DNA from: JBMDXB01 sp048594975
GTDB lineage: Bacteria; Acidobacteriota; Vicinamibacteria; Vicinamibacterales; 2-12-FULL-66-21
Direction: 5' to 3'
DNA: 56,895 nt
Assembly (NCBI GenBank): GCA_048594975.1
Contig: JBMDXQ010000096.1
Coordinates: forward strand, 1-56,895
Shown here piece after piece: positions 43,174 through 52,376 of this stretch; within the stretch, counting starts at the first letter, position 1; every line of letters starts with the position of its first letter. The notes below the pieces were generated by a model. That model was not told where the DNA came from, did no database searches, and was given only the letters and a program-made list of their open reading frames with translations. Both the position numbers and the translations under genes were made by a program.

Positions 43174-44457
43174 TTACCCGCCGCCGGTCAAGTCCTCGAA
43201 GTTCTGCCGAAACAACCGCGCCACGTCGCGCCGGACATCCGTCTCGGTGACGTAGCGGCCGTCACGCGCGATCCGCTGATACGCCTGCGCGAGGATCGGC
43301 GCGAGCGCCCGCCGCGTGTCGCGCCACTTGTAGAGCAGCTGCTCGAGCACACGGGCGTCGGAGTGCTGCGGGATGAAGCTCGTGCCCAGCAGCTCCAGCC
43401 GCTCCCGCGTGATCTCGTCGACGATCGACGGCACGCCCACGAACCACCAGCAGCCGAATGGCATCAGGTTGGCGAACTTCCGCGCGTACACGCACAGCTC
43501 GTGCTGGTTCTCGCGGCTCAGCGCGCTCACCAGGAAACGGTTGTCGGGGAAGTCCCGACAGAGCCTGCCCAGCGACGAGATGTCGGCGCGGCCGACCGCG
43601 TCGCCTGCCAGCCGCAGCGCCGAGTTCACCTGCCGGCGCGCTCCGATCATCAGCGACAACGGCAGCCGATGTTCGCGGCACACGGGCAGGACGGCGCGCG
43701 TGAGCAGGCGGTTCCGCAGTTCGTCAGCCGGAAAGACGAACGTGTCAGGGAGCGAGATCGCCAGGTACTTCGGCCGTATCCGGGCGATCCACGTCGCCAG
43801 AAGACGCCTGACCTCGCCGATCGACCGATCGCCAGCGGTCGCGTCGACCGCATAGCCGACCGCCGCGAGCTGCGGGTGCTGCGTCTCCCAGCCGTTGAGG
43901 AGCCCGTCGAGGCGCAGCGCCGCCTGGAACCGGTCGTCGATCGGCGCGCCGCTCTTCCACAGTGCGGCTTCTTCGGGATCGAGCGGGTCGTTGGTCATCA
44001 CCACCCGGCAGACTCCCGACAGCGAGAAGATGCGCCGCAGGTGGCTCGCTCGATCCTGACCGCGGAAGTACTCGCGCAGCGGCTCCAGCGTCGGCGACAC
44101 CGGGTCGAGCCCGAGCGCGTGCAGAACCGTGACCACGCCGCGCGCCGCTTCGGAGAGCGGCGCGTTCTCGACGAAGATCGCCTTCCAGATCAGATCGGCC
44201 CGCCGCTCGCGGGGCAGCGCCCAGTAGCGGTCGGGCGCGACCGTCGAGTGCCGGAAGAACTCCGCCTCGAGATAGTGATAGGTGAGCAGGTCGTCGATGC
44301 CCCAGCGCGCCAGCGATCCGAACCCGGGCGGGAACAGGTGCGTGTGGATGTCGACGACCTCCGTCGTCTCGAGGACGTCGGCGACGACCCGATCGAGGTC
44401 GGCGGCGTGGAGCGGCGTCGCAGCGCCTGCCTGCGTGCGGTCAGACACGGTCCACAT
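43174..44457 (-). CDS. Uronate-isomerase-like protein of the amidohydrolase superfamily
   Basis: This 427-residue protein has EVVDIHTHLFPPGFG with the metal-binding HxH (His38, His40) near the N-terminus, DLLTYHYLEAEF, VVMTNDPLDP and near the end FIPQHSDARVLEQLLYKW with RRALAPIL. This order is that of glucuronate/galacturonate isomerase (UxaC), which converts D-glucuronate to D-fructuronate. At 427 residues it is shorter than classical UxaC (about 470) and diverged, so it may act on a related uronate. The ATG has GGGAGGA upstream. Its genomic position beside ManD and GH67 supports uronate metabolism. Confidence 0.78.
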   Translation of the reverse strand: MWTVSDRTQAGAATPLHAADLDRVVADVLETTEVVDIHTHLFPPGFGSLARWGIDDLLTYHYLEAEFFRHSTVAPDRYWALPRERRADLIWKAIFVENAPLSEAARGVVTVLHALGLDPVSPTLEPLREYFRGQDRASHLRRIFSLSGVCRVVMTNDPLDPEEAALWKSGAPIDDRFQAALRLDGLLNGWETQHPQLAAVGYAVDATAGDRSIGEVRRLLATWIARIRPKYLAISLPDTFVFPADELRNRLLTRAVLPVCREHRLPLSLMIGARRQVNSALRLAGDAVGRADISSLGRLCRDFPDNRFLVSALSRENQHELCVYARKFANLMPFGCWWFVGVPSIVDEITRERLELLGTSFIPQHSDARVLEQLLYKWRDTRRALAPILAQAYQRIARDGRYVTETDVRRDVARLFRQNFEDLTGGG

Positions 44458-44542
44458 GGTCCTCCCACGGCTGACCGGCGCGCCCGGGGGGAAACGGGCG
44501 CGCCGGCCGGGTCGTCATCCGACCCGTCGCGTCACCGACGAC

Positions 44543-44706
44543 TGGTGGCCCGTCCACGCTGATCAAGGACCACCTCACGGGCGGGGCATCCCGCCTGGCT
44601 GCGTTGCTCCTCCCTCAAATACTCCCGGTATTCTCGGTCATCGCGCCTTGCCAGGCGGGCGCCGCGCTCCGCGATCTGGTCCTCGTTCAGCGTGGACGCG
44701 CCACTA
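44543..44706. repeat. 164-bp inverted-repeat element, copy 2
   Basis: Same length and order as copy 1 at 14129-14292, with about 8 differences. Terminal repeats are 44543-44562 and 44687-44706. The right end again contains the TAG stop codon of the adjacent minus-strand gene, here the second TonB receptor gene. Confidence 0.88.
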
Positions 44707-47700
44707 GAACATCACGCGGGCGCCGAAGCGCAGGTTGCGCTCGCCGGTGCCCGTCGTCGACGTGATGAACCCGAACGTGCCGGCGTTCGAGATGTCGCCG
44801 CCCGGGTTCGCGAAGTTCGGGTGGTTGAGCGCATTGAGCGCCTCAGCGCGCAGCTGCACGGCCACCCGCCCGATGCTGACGGTGCGGAACAACCCGAGAT
44901 CCACGTTCCAGAATCCGGGCCCGCGTATCGGGTTGCGGCCCGAGTTGCCGAAACGCTGCGGCTGCCCCGCCGGGATGTTCACGGCGGCGTACGCGCTGCG
45001 ATCGAAGTACTCGTTGTCGACGCCCACCCCGCCGGAGATCGCGACGTCGCTCTTGACCTGGTCGGGGTACTGGCCGCTGCCCCCCGCGAGCAGGTTGAAC
45101 GCGTTGCCCTGGATGATGTTGATCGGCGTGCCGCTCATGATCGCCAGCACGCCGTTCAGCTGCCATCCGCCGAGGATGGCCGCGGCGACGCCCTCGCTTG
45201 CCCAGCGGCGGCCCTCGCCAAACGGAAGGTCCCACACCCAGTAGGTCTGCAGGTTATGGGTGCGATCGTAGCCGGCCGGACCCTTGTTCAGCTCCTTGAA
45301 CTCGAAGAGCGGGATGCGCGGGTTGCCGTCGTTGTCGGCGTAGTTCTCCGTCCGCGACAGCGTGTAGACCACGCCATACAGCGCGCGCGCCGACCGCGCC
45401 CGCACCTCGGTCTGCAGGGCGTGGTAGCTCGTGTCACCGAATGGTCTGATCATGTTGATGTCCGACGTGATCCCGAACCGCGAGAGCGGCCGCCCCGCAT
45501 TCCCCGTCCCGGGCAGCCCCGCGTTGATGTTGATGAACCCCTGCTGGCCCTTCGCGATCGTGCCGACATAAGCGACCTGCGCGGTCAGCCACGGGAGCAG
45601 TTCGCGCTGGCCCGCGACGTTCCATGCGTGAATGTGGTGGCGCATGTCGGTCTCGGGGAAGGTGGTCGTGCCCGCGCCGGTGGGCAGGGGAATGACGCCC
45701 TGGCTGAGATCCGGCCGGCGCGCGAATTCCGCTTCGTTCAATCCGAGCCGCAGCGTCGTCACCGGGATGAACGGGTTGGTGACACCGTTGAACGTCACCT
45801 GCGGGTGCGACCACGCGAAGTTGATCGGGTACGCGTTCCGGAAGTCGATGTACGGCTTGGGATCGGCGCTCTGCCCGTAGCCAGCACGCAGCACCGTGCG
45901 ATCGTCGAGCCGATAGGAGGCGCCCGCGCGCGGCAGGAACTCGCCGACGCCGAGATCGACGCCGGTATCGAGCGGCACGCCGCTCAGCCCGCCGGTGTAG
46001 ACGTTCCCGTCGTCCGGATCGAAGCGGGACACACCCAGGCCGCCGCCCCGCGTCGGCCACGCGTAGTACTCCCAGCGCAGCCCCAGGTTCACCGTCAGGT
46101 CGCGCGTGAGCTGCCACTGATCCTGCGCGTAGGCGGCGTAGACCTGCATGTAGACCGAGTTCGGGTTGCGGAGCTGCTCGACCTTCCCGGCGCCGCTGGG
46201 TAGTCCGAGCAGGAAGTCCGCCCAGCTGTTGAACCGAGAATCCGCAGGCGCGGGCGCGTTCTGCAGGCGCGTGGCGTTTCCGTTGAACTGGAAGGTGCCG
46301 CGCGCGGTCTGGAACGTGCCGCCCTGCGGCTGGAAGTGATTCAGCTGCTGGTTGGAGTAGTCGAAGCCGTACCGGAAGGTATGCGGCCCGGTGAACCACG
46401 ACAGGTTGACGGTGAAGACGTACTGCTTGTCGTCGAACTGGAACGGGTTGCCGGTGTTCGGGTTGCCCATGTTCGCCCAGCCATTCACCTGGAAGGAGGG
46501 CTGGCCGCTCTGCAGCCGGTCCGGTCCGTTGGTGCCGGGAATGCCCAGTACGTCGAGGCCGAAGTTGGTTCCGAGATCCGGGCCTTCGGCGCCCAGCTTC
46601 TGCCGCGTGTACCCGAAGTTGCCGTCGAGGAGGAGCGTGGGCCCGAACGTGTAGGTCACGCCGAATCCTGCGACGTGCGTGCGGCCGGGCGCCAGGCCGA
46701 GCTGTCCTCCGGCCAGCGCATCGCCGCCAGCCTCGCCGAGCGCCGGCGGATCGAAGATCTCCGACGGCGAGTAGCTGTAGCGGCCGAACAGGGAGAGCTT
46801 GCCGCTCGGATTGTAGGTGACCTTGAAATCGATGTTGTCGCGCTCGAAGTCCTCCGCTCCCTGCGCCTGGTAGTTGTTGGTGAAGCCGGAACCGTTGGGC
46901 TGCGGCAGGCGCCGGATCATCTCCAGCGACGCGGGATCGATCCGTTCAGGCGGAACGATGTTGCCGGGGAACGGCGTCCGCAGCGCGGGATCCGGGTTGG
47001 AGGCCGGGTCGTAGATGGTGACGCCGGCTCCGCTGAAGTCACCCCGTCGCAGCGGATCGGTCGCCAGGCTGAACTGACGCACCGGCGCAATCTGCTCGCG
47101 CTTGGTGCGTTCCCAGTTGCCGAAGAAGAACAGCTGGTTCTTCGACAGCGGCCCACCGACGTTGGCGCCAAACTGGTTCAGGTACCCGCCCGGTTTCGGC
47201 GCGGTCGCCGCCAGGAAGTAGTTCCGCGCGCGCAGGTCGTAGTCCGTGTTGTAGCCCCACGCCGTGCCGCGATAGTTGTTCGTGCCGGACTTGATGACAA
47301 CGTTGATCGCCGCGCCTCCGGCCATCCCCTGCTCCGCGTTGTAGGAGTTCGTCACGATGCTGACCTCCTCGATGGCTTCCGAGGAGGGGACGTAGGCGGT
47401 GTTGGTCGGCAGCCAGGGATATACCACGCTGGCGCCATCGAGACGGGTGTTGTTCTGGAGGCGCGACACCCCGTTCACGTTGAACGAGATCGCGCGCTGG
47501 GGGCTGCCCGCGGCCGAGTTCTGCTCGCCCGCCATGACGGCGCCCGGGACGATCTGCATCAGGCTCTGGTAGTTCCGCCCGGCGCTGCCGGTGAGCGGCA
47601 GCGCGGTCACCTCGCGCGCCGTCTGCGTGACGTGCACGTCGGCGCGATCGGTCTGGAGCGGCGCGGCGGTGGCGACCACCTCGACGGTGTCGGTCAGCGC

Positions 47701-48084
47701 CGATACCTCGAGCTGCGCGTCGGCGCGGAGCACGGCGTTGGAGACGACGGTCAGGCCGCGGGTGGTGAAAGGACGGAAGCCCTGCGCTTCGATGGTGACG
47801 TCGTATGTGCCCGGCTGGAGGTCGTTGAACACATAGACGCCGCGGGCGTTGGTGGTGGTCGTCTTCTCGACGCCGGTGCCCACGTTGATCGCGCGGACCG
47901 TCGCGCCGACCGCGACCGCGCCGGTCTGATCCGTCACGTTCCCGGTGAGCGATCCGTACAGCACCTGGGCGTGTGACGTGGAGGTCAGGGCCAGCGCGAG
48001 CAGGCCCAGCGCGAACACACGCGCCGGCCTCGCGGCCGCCCGTCCGGTGATCTCAGTGATGCGCACCCTGCCGAACAGCAGCAT
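44704..48084 (-). CDS. Oar-like TonB-dependent receptor with carboxypeptidase-regulatory domain (second copy)
   Basis: This 1126-residue outer membrane receptor has a signal peptide (ALGLLALALTSTSHA), a regulatory-like Ig domain (GSLTGNVTDQTGAVAVGATV, LQPGTYDVTIEAQGF), a plug (NAEQGMAGGAAINVVIKSGT) and a beta barrel ending in RVMF. It is only distantly similar to the first receptor of this window, so a different ligand is likely. A consensus promoter drives it away from the GH67 gene, with which it is divergent. This links it to glucuronoxylan fragments. The ATG has GGGAGGAGG. Its stop codon is provided by the 164-bp repeat. Confidence 0.93.
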   Translation of the reverse strand: MLLFGRVRITEITGRAAARPARVFALGLLALALTSTSHAQVLYGSLTGNVTDQTGAVAVGATVRAINVGTGVEKTTTTNARGVYVFNDLQPGTYDVTIEAQGFRPFTTRGLTVVSNAVLRADAQLEVSALTDTVEVVATAAPLQTDRADVHVTQTAREVTALPLTGSAGRNYQSLMQIVPGAVMAGEQNSAAGSPQRAISFNVNGVSRLQNNTRLDGASVVYPWLPTNTAYVPSSEAIEEVSIVTNSYNAEQGMAGGAAINVVIKSGTNNYRGTAWGYNTDYDLRARNYFLAATAPKPGGYLNQFGANVGGPLSKNQLFFFGNWERTKREQIAPVRQFSLATDPLRRGDFSGAGVTIYDPASNPDPALRTPFPGNIVPPERIDPASLEMIRRLPQPNGSGFTNNYQAQGAEDFERDNIDFKVTYNPSGKLSLFGRYSYSPSEIFDPPALGEAGGDALAGGQLGLAPGRTHVAGFGVTYTFGPTLLLDGNFGYTRQKLGAEGPDLGTNFGLDVLGIPGTNGPDRLQSGQPSFQVNGWANMGNPNTGNPFQFDDKQYVFTVNLSWFTGPHTFRYGFDYSNQQLNHFQPQGGTFQTARGTFQFNGNATRLQNAPAPADSRFNSWADFLLGLPSGAGKVEQLRNPNSVYMQVYAAYAQDQWQLTRDLTVNLGLRWEYYAWPTRGGGLGVSRFDPDDGNVYTGGLSGVPLDTGVDLGVGEFLPRAGASYRLDDRTVLRAGYGQSADPKPYIDFRNAYPINFAWSHPQVTFNGVTNPFIPVTTLRLGLNEAEFARRPDLSQGVIPLPTGAGTTTFPETDMRHHIHAWNVAGQRELLPWLTAQVAYVGTIAKGQQGFININAGLPGTGNAGRPLSRFGITSDINMIRPFGDTSYHALQTEVRARSARALYGVVYTLSRTENYADNDGNPRIPLFEFKELNKGPAGYDRTHNLQTYWVWDLPFGEGRRWASEGVAAAILGGWQLNGVLAIMSGTPINIIQGNAFNLLAGGSGQYPDQVKSDVAISGGVGVDNEYFDRSAYAAVNIPAGQPQRFGNSGRNPIRGPGFWNVDLGLFRTVSIGRVAVQLRAEALNALNHPNFANPGGDISNAGTFGFITSTTGTGERNLRFGARVMF

Positions 48085-48136
48085 GCCTCCTCCCTTTGGA
48101 TGTGCATGTTTGTCTCAACGTGGGATTAATTCGCCG

Positions 48137-48165
48137 AATCTAGTCCTCGGTCTGGGGCCTGTCAA
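48137..48165 (-). promoter_or_regulatory. Sigma70-type promoter of the second TonB receptor gene
   Basis: On the minus strand TTGACA (48160-48165) and TAGATT (48137-48142) are 17 nt apart. The transcript would start near 48130. An AACAGTGCTGTT palindrome at 48229-48240, between this and the divergent promoter, could be a shared operator. Confidence 0.65.
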
Positions 48166-48291
48166 CTGATATCTCGCGGGGGCGGCCGGCTGGACCGGCA
48201 GCCCGCGTCACATGCATGGCTCCGCCGTAACAGTGCTGTTTCCAGTAACTTGCCGCGAGAAGCGTCGGCCGGAAAGCTGCCGGCCCACAAA

Positions 48292-48321
48292 TTGACAGAG
48301 GAGCTGGTCGGACAGTATCGT
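48292..48321 (+). promoter_or_regulatory. Sigma70-type promoter of the GH67 gene
   Basis: TTGACA (48292-48297) and TATCGT (48316-48321) are 18 nt apart, giving a start near 48328 and a leader of about 50 nt. Confidence 0.55.
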
Positions 48322-48378
48322 GACGGCCGTTATTCTCAAAAGAGGTAGAACTCGCCCCCCGGATAATGAGGTTGGCCC

Positions 48379-51132
48379 ATGTCCTGTTTCCCCCGGCTCG
48401 CCCGCGCCTGCGCGGCCGGTGCGCTTGGCTTCCTGCTCTCCGCGCCCGCAGCCGCCGAGACCGGCTACGACCTGTGGCTCCGCTACCGGCCGCTGAGCGA
48501 ACCGTTCCTGCGGCAGGTCCGTCCGCTCGCAACCGCCGTTGTTGGCGACGCGGGCAGTTCGCCGATTCTCCGCGCTGCCGCCGCGGAGCTCGAGCGCGGC
48601 CTTTCCGGCCTGCTCGCGACGAAAATCCCGATCGCGGATCGCGTGACCTCCGATGGCGTCATCGTCATCGGCACGCCGCGCGGATCCAAGGCCGTCGCGG
48701 CCCTCGGCTGGAACACGACGCTCGACGGGCTCGGTCCTGACGGGTACGTCATTCGAAGCGCTAAGGTCGATGGGAGGCGGGCGACGGTCATCGCGTCGGC
48801 GGGGGATACCGGTGCGCTCTACGGGGCCTTCCACCTGCTGCGCCTGCTGCAAACCGGCCGTCCGTTGGCCGACGTGCACATCAGGGAGCGCCCGCACATC
48901 CAGCGCCGCCTGCTGAACCACTGGGACAACCTCGACGGCACCGTCGAACGCGGCTACGCGGGTCAATCGCTGTGGTGGCCGGAGATCGCGACCGAGCCCG
49001 CCTCGCGCATCGAGGACTATGCGCGCGCGAACGCCTCGATCGGGATCAACGGAACCGTCATCAACAACGTCAACGCGAACCCGGCGGTGCTGACGCGGCC
49101 GTACCTGGAGAAGGCAGCCGCGCTGGCCCGCAGGCTGCGGCCGTTTGGCATCAGCGTGTACTTCTCCGCCAATGCCGCCGCGCCACGGATGCTCGGTGAC
49201 CTCTCGACCGCCGATCCGCTCGACCCGGCGGTCGCGAAATGGTGGCGGGCGAAAACCGAAGAGATCTATGCGCTCATCCCGGACTTCGGCGGGTTCGTGG
49301 TGAAAGCCAACAGCGAGGGGCAGCCGGGTCCGCAGGACTACGGGCGGACGCACGCCGACGGCGCCAACGTGCTGGCCGACGCGCTGGCGCCGCACGGCGG
49401 CGCGGTGATGTGGCGCGCCTTCGTCTACGACGCCGACGTCGATCCCGATCGCGTGAAGCGCGCGTATCTCGAGTTCGTGCCGCTCGACGGGACGTTTCGC
49501 GAGAACGTGTTCGTCCAGGTGAAGAACGGGCCACTCGACTTCCAGCCGCGCGAGCCCTTCCACCCGCTGTTTGGCGCCATGCCGAGGACGCCGCTGACCG
49601 CGGAGCTGCAGATCACACAGGAGTATCTCGGCCACTCGAATCATCTCGTCTACCTCGGGACGATGTGGGAGGAGTTCTTCGATTCCAACACCTACGCGCG
49701 CGGCGCCGGATCGACGGTCGCGAAGGTCGCCGACGGCTCGTTGCACGGGCAACGACGTACGGCCATCGCCGGGGTCGCCAACACCGGCCGCGACCTGAAC
49801 TGGACGGGCCATCACTTCGGCCAGGCGAACTGGTATGCGTTCGGGCGGCTCGCCTGGAACCCGGAACTCGCCGCGGGCGAACTCGCGGAAGAGTGGATCC
49901 GCATGACCTGGGGAGAGGCGTCGGCGCTCGTCGACGCGCTTCGCATGATCATGCTGGAGTCGCGCGAGACCTACGTCCGCTACACCATGCCGCTCGGGCT
50001 GCACCACCTGATCGGTGGCAATCACTACGCGCCCATGCCCGAGAACGCGGATCCGCGCCGCGCCGACTGGACGGCCGTCTACTACCACCGCGCTGACCGT
50101 TCCGGCATCGGCTTCGATCGCACCAGGCGCGGCAGCAACGCCGTCGGCCAGTACTTCCCGCCCCTGCGCGACCGCTGGGACGATCCCAAGACGACTCCCG
50201 ACGAGTTGCTGCTCTGGTTCCACCGGCTCCCGTGGACCTACCGGATGAAATCGGGCGACACGCTGTGGGACGCGCTGGTGCGCACCTATACCCGCGGCGC
50301 CGAAGAGGCTGGCCGGCTGGAAACACGCTGGGCGGCGCTGCGCGGCACGGTCGACGACGAGCGGCACGAGGCGGTTGCGGCGAAAGTGCGGCGGCAGGCG
50401 GCGGACGCGGCAGCGTGGCGCGACGAGTGTCTCCGCTACTTCCAGGCGTTCAGCCGCGGATCACGGCCCGACCGCTCTGGCGAGGTGCGTCTCTCCGCGC
50501 TGCTCTCGCCGGCGCTCGTGGGCGCCGCCGTCAACCAGCGGCCGACCGACGGGGAGGACGCGGTCGCGTCCACGATCGCGCCCCGGCGCTTCAACACGAT
50601 CACGCCGGAGAACCTGCTGCAGTGGGCCAGCGTCCATCCCGATCTCGAGCGCTACGTGTTCGAGCCGGCAGATCGCTTCGTCGCCTTCGGCGAGGCCGGG
50701 AGGGATGGCGATCGTGGGGCACACGCGCCGACGATCGTCGCGATCCACGAGGCGGGGAAGCCGATGATCACGGAGCTGGACGTGGACGTGCTGCCGCGCG
50801 GGCCGGCTGTTGACGGCGCCGGCGGCGGCGCGCGCCCGCAGGCCACCGCGGAGAACAATCCGTTTGCCGCCGCCCTGCCGGCCGAGCGACAGCAGGCACT
50901 CGCCGCGCGGTACGCGGAGATCTTCACGCTCTTCGCGAAGCACCGCCGGAGGCCGGCACGGGTCACGTTCCGGGCTGTCACCGACGCCACGTCGTGGTTG
51001 AACAACTTCCCGATCAGGGGTCGGACGAACTACCTGCTGGTGTGGGGTCGCGACGGACAGCCGAAGCCGGCGTTCGACGCGGTGGGCGAGACGCTCCGGC
51101 GCGGCCAGCCGGCCGCGCTCCCGTCACGCTAG
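48379..51132 (+). CDS. GH67 alpha-glucuronidase fused to an internally deleted GH10 domain
   Basis: This 917-residue protein has a signal peptide (ALGFLLSAPAAA). Residues about 25-690 are a complete GH67: catalytic residues Glu313 (KANSEGQPGP), Asp387 (GPLDFQPREP) and Glu415 (ITQEYLG) have spacings (74 and 28) close to those I recall for known GH67 enzymes. It removes (4-O-methyl)glucuronic acid from the ends of xylo-oligosaccharides. Residues about 705-765 match the start of a GH10 barrel (GAAVNQRPTDGED, FNTITPENLLQW) and about 785-905 match its end (MITELDVDVLPRG with Glu799, TDATSWLNNFPIRGRTNY). The roughly 180 residues between, with the acid/base WDVVNE segment, are missing. That domain cannot be an active xylanase and may only bind xylan. 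Confidence 0.92.
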   Translation: MSCFPRLARACAAGALGFLLSAPAAAETGYDLWLRYRPLSEPFLRQVRPLATAVVGDAGSSPILRAAAAELERGLSGLLATKIPIADRVTSDGVIVIGTPRGSKAVAALGWNTTLDGLGPDGYVIRSAKVDGRRATVIASAGDTGALYGAFHLLRLLQTGRPLADVHIRERPHIQRRLLNHWDNLDGTVERGYAGQSLWWPEIATEPASRIEDYARANASIGINGTVINNVNANPAVLTRPYLEKAAALARRLRPFGISVYFSANAAAPRMLGDLSTADPLDPAVAKWWRAKTEEIYALIPDFGGFVVKANSEGQPGPQDYGRTHADGANVLADALAPHGGAVMWRAFVYDADVDPDRVKRAYLEFVPLDGTFRENVFVQVKNGPLDFQPREPFHPLFGAMPRTPLTAELQITQEYLGHSNHLVYLGTMWEEFFDSNTYARGAGSTVAKVADGSLHGQRRTAIAGVANTGRDLNWTGHHFGQANWYAFGRLAWNPELAAGELAEEWIRMTWGEASALVDALRMIMLESRETYVRYTMPLGLHHLIGGNHYAPMPENADPRRADWTAVYYHRADRSGIGFDRTRRGSNAVGQYFPPLRDRWDDPKTTPDELLLWFHRLPWTYRMKSGDTLWDALVRTYTRGAEEAGRLETRWAALRGTVDDERHEAVAAKVRRQAADAAAWRDECLRYFQAFSRGSRPDRSGEVRLSALLSPALVGAAVNQRPTDGEDAVASTIAPRRFNTITPENLLQWASVHPDLERYVFEPADRFVAFGEAGRDGDRGAHAPTIVAIHEAGKPMITELDVDVLPRGPAVDGAGGGARPQATAENNPFAAALPAERQQALAARYAEIFTLFAKHRRRPARVTFRAVTDATSWLNNFPIRGRTNYLLVWGRDGQPKPAFDAVGETLRRGQPAALPSR

Positions 51133-51147
51133 GATCAGCAGCCGCCC

Positions 51148-52362
51148 ATGCGCCGCATCAACCCTGCCGACTTCCGCATCGCGCGACGGGGCACGTCCCG
51201 CGAGATCAACCGCCAGATCTCGTTGAACCTGGTCCGCGAGCGGCAGCCGATCTCGCGCGCCGACCTCGCGCGGCTGATGGGATTGCGGCCTGGAGCGGTG
51301 AGCCTGATTGTCAACGAGCTGCTGCATTCCGGGCTCGTCGTCGAAGGCGCAAAAGGGGAGAGCAAGGGCGGCCGCAAGCCCACTTACCTGTATATCGAGA
51401 CCCGACGCCGCTGCGCGATGGCGGCGGACATCAATGCCAGGTACACGTCGATCGTGGCCACCGACCTGCTCGGGCAGCCGCTCATGGAGGTGAGCCAGTT
51501 CCCGACCGGGCGCCAGCCGAAGTCGCTGGTGGGGGATCTCGGCGAGCGGATCGGCCGCATCCTCGCCGAGAACCCGGATTTCGGTAAGTGCGTCGGCCTC
51601 GGAGTCGTCGTCTCGGGCGTGATGGATCTCGAAGGCGGGCGCCTGAAATACTCCCCGAACCTCGGCTGGCGCGACGTCGATCTCGTCGGCCCGCTCAGCG
51701 AAGCGACGAAGCTCCCCGTGGTCGTCGAGAACTCGGTGAAGGCCTGCATCCTCGCGCAGGTCTGGGCCGTGGCCGGCGACGGGCCGGTCGCCGGCCCGGT
51801 CGCCTTCGTCAACGTCTCGGACGGGGTCGGCGTCGGTATCGCCATCGACGGGAAGCTGTTGCGCGGCGCCAACAACATCGCCGGCGAGTTCGGTCACGTC
51901 CCGATGAACATGTACGGACCGCTGTGCTCGTGCGGTGGCCGCGGCTGCTGGGAGGCATACGTCTCGAACCGCGCGGTCGGCGCGCGCTACCTCGGCGTCG
52001 ACCCCTCGTGGTCGGGACAGCCCGCGCCCGGCCTTCCGCCGGTCAGCGATATCGTCACGCGCGCCCGGGCGGGCGAGCCGCGCGCGCTCGAAACGCTGCG
52101 GGAGACCGGCTATTACCTGGGCCGCGGCTTCGCCACGATCGTCAAGAGCCTCGACCCGGGCCGGATGTACGTCGGCGGCGAGATCACGACGGCTTGGGAT
52201 CTCCTCGAATCGATGGTGCGCGACGCGATGCACGAGCAGGCGCTCACGCGCGAGGCGGCGGAAACGCCGATCAGCGTAGTGCAGCTCTCGGAGCACCCGC
52301 GCCTGCGCGGTGCCGCCGCGCTCGTGCTGACGCCCGCCTTCGCGGCGCCGACCGTGGCCTGA
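51148..52362 (+). CDS. ROK-family transcriptional regulator (second copy)
   Basis: This 404-residue protein starts with a helix-turn-helix region (QPISRADLARLMGLRPGAVS) and has a ROK domain with VENSVKACILAQVW and the zinc motif GEFGHVPMNM followed by CSCGGRGCWEAY. It is a paralogue of the regulator at 39642: REINRQISLNLVRERQPISR against RQINRRIALNFIRRHQPLSR, and both end in FxAPxVA. It lies 15 nt after the GH67 gene, so it is probably co-transcribed and controls the divergent GH67/TonB receptor promoters. The sugar signal is unknown; xylose, glucuronate or oligomers are candidates. Confidence 0.93.
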   Translation: MRRINPADFRIARRGTSREINRQISLNLVRERQPISRADLARLMGLRPGAVSLIVNELLHSGLVVEGAKGESKGGRKPTYLYIETRRRCAMAADINARYTSIVATDLLGQPLMEVSQFPTGRQPKSLVGDLGERIGRILAENPDFGKCVGLGVVVSGVMDLEGGRLKYSPNLGWRDVDLVGPLSEATKLPVVVENSVKACILAQVWAVAGDGPVAGPVAFVNVSDGVGVGIAIDGKLLRGANNIAGEFGHVPMNMYGPLCSCGGRGCWEAYVSNRAVGARYLGVDPSWSGQPAPGLPPVSDIVTRARAGEPRALETLRETGYYLGRGFATIVKSLDPGRMYVGGEITTAWDLLESMVRDAMHEQALTREAAETPISVVQLSEHPRLRGAAALVLTPAFAAPTVA

Positions 52363-52376
52363 CGGATTCTCGCGGA

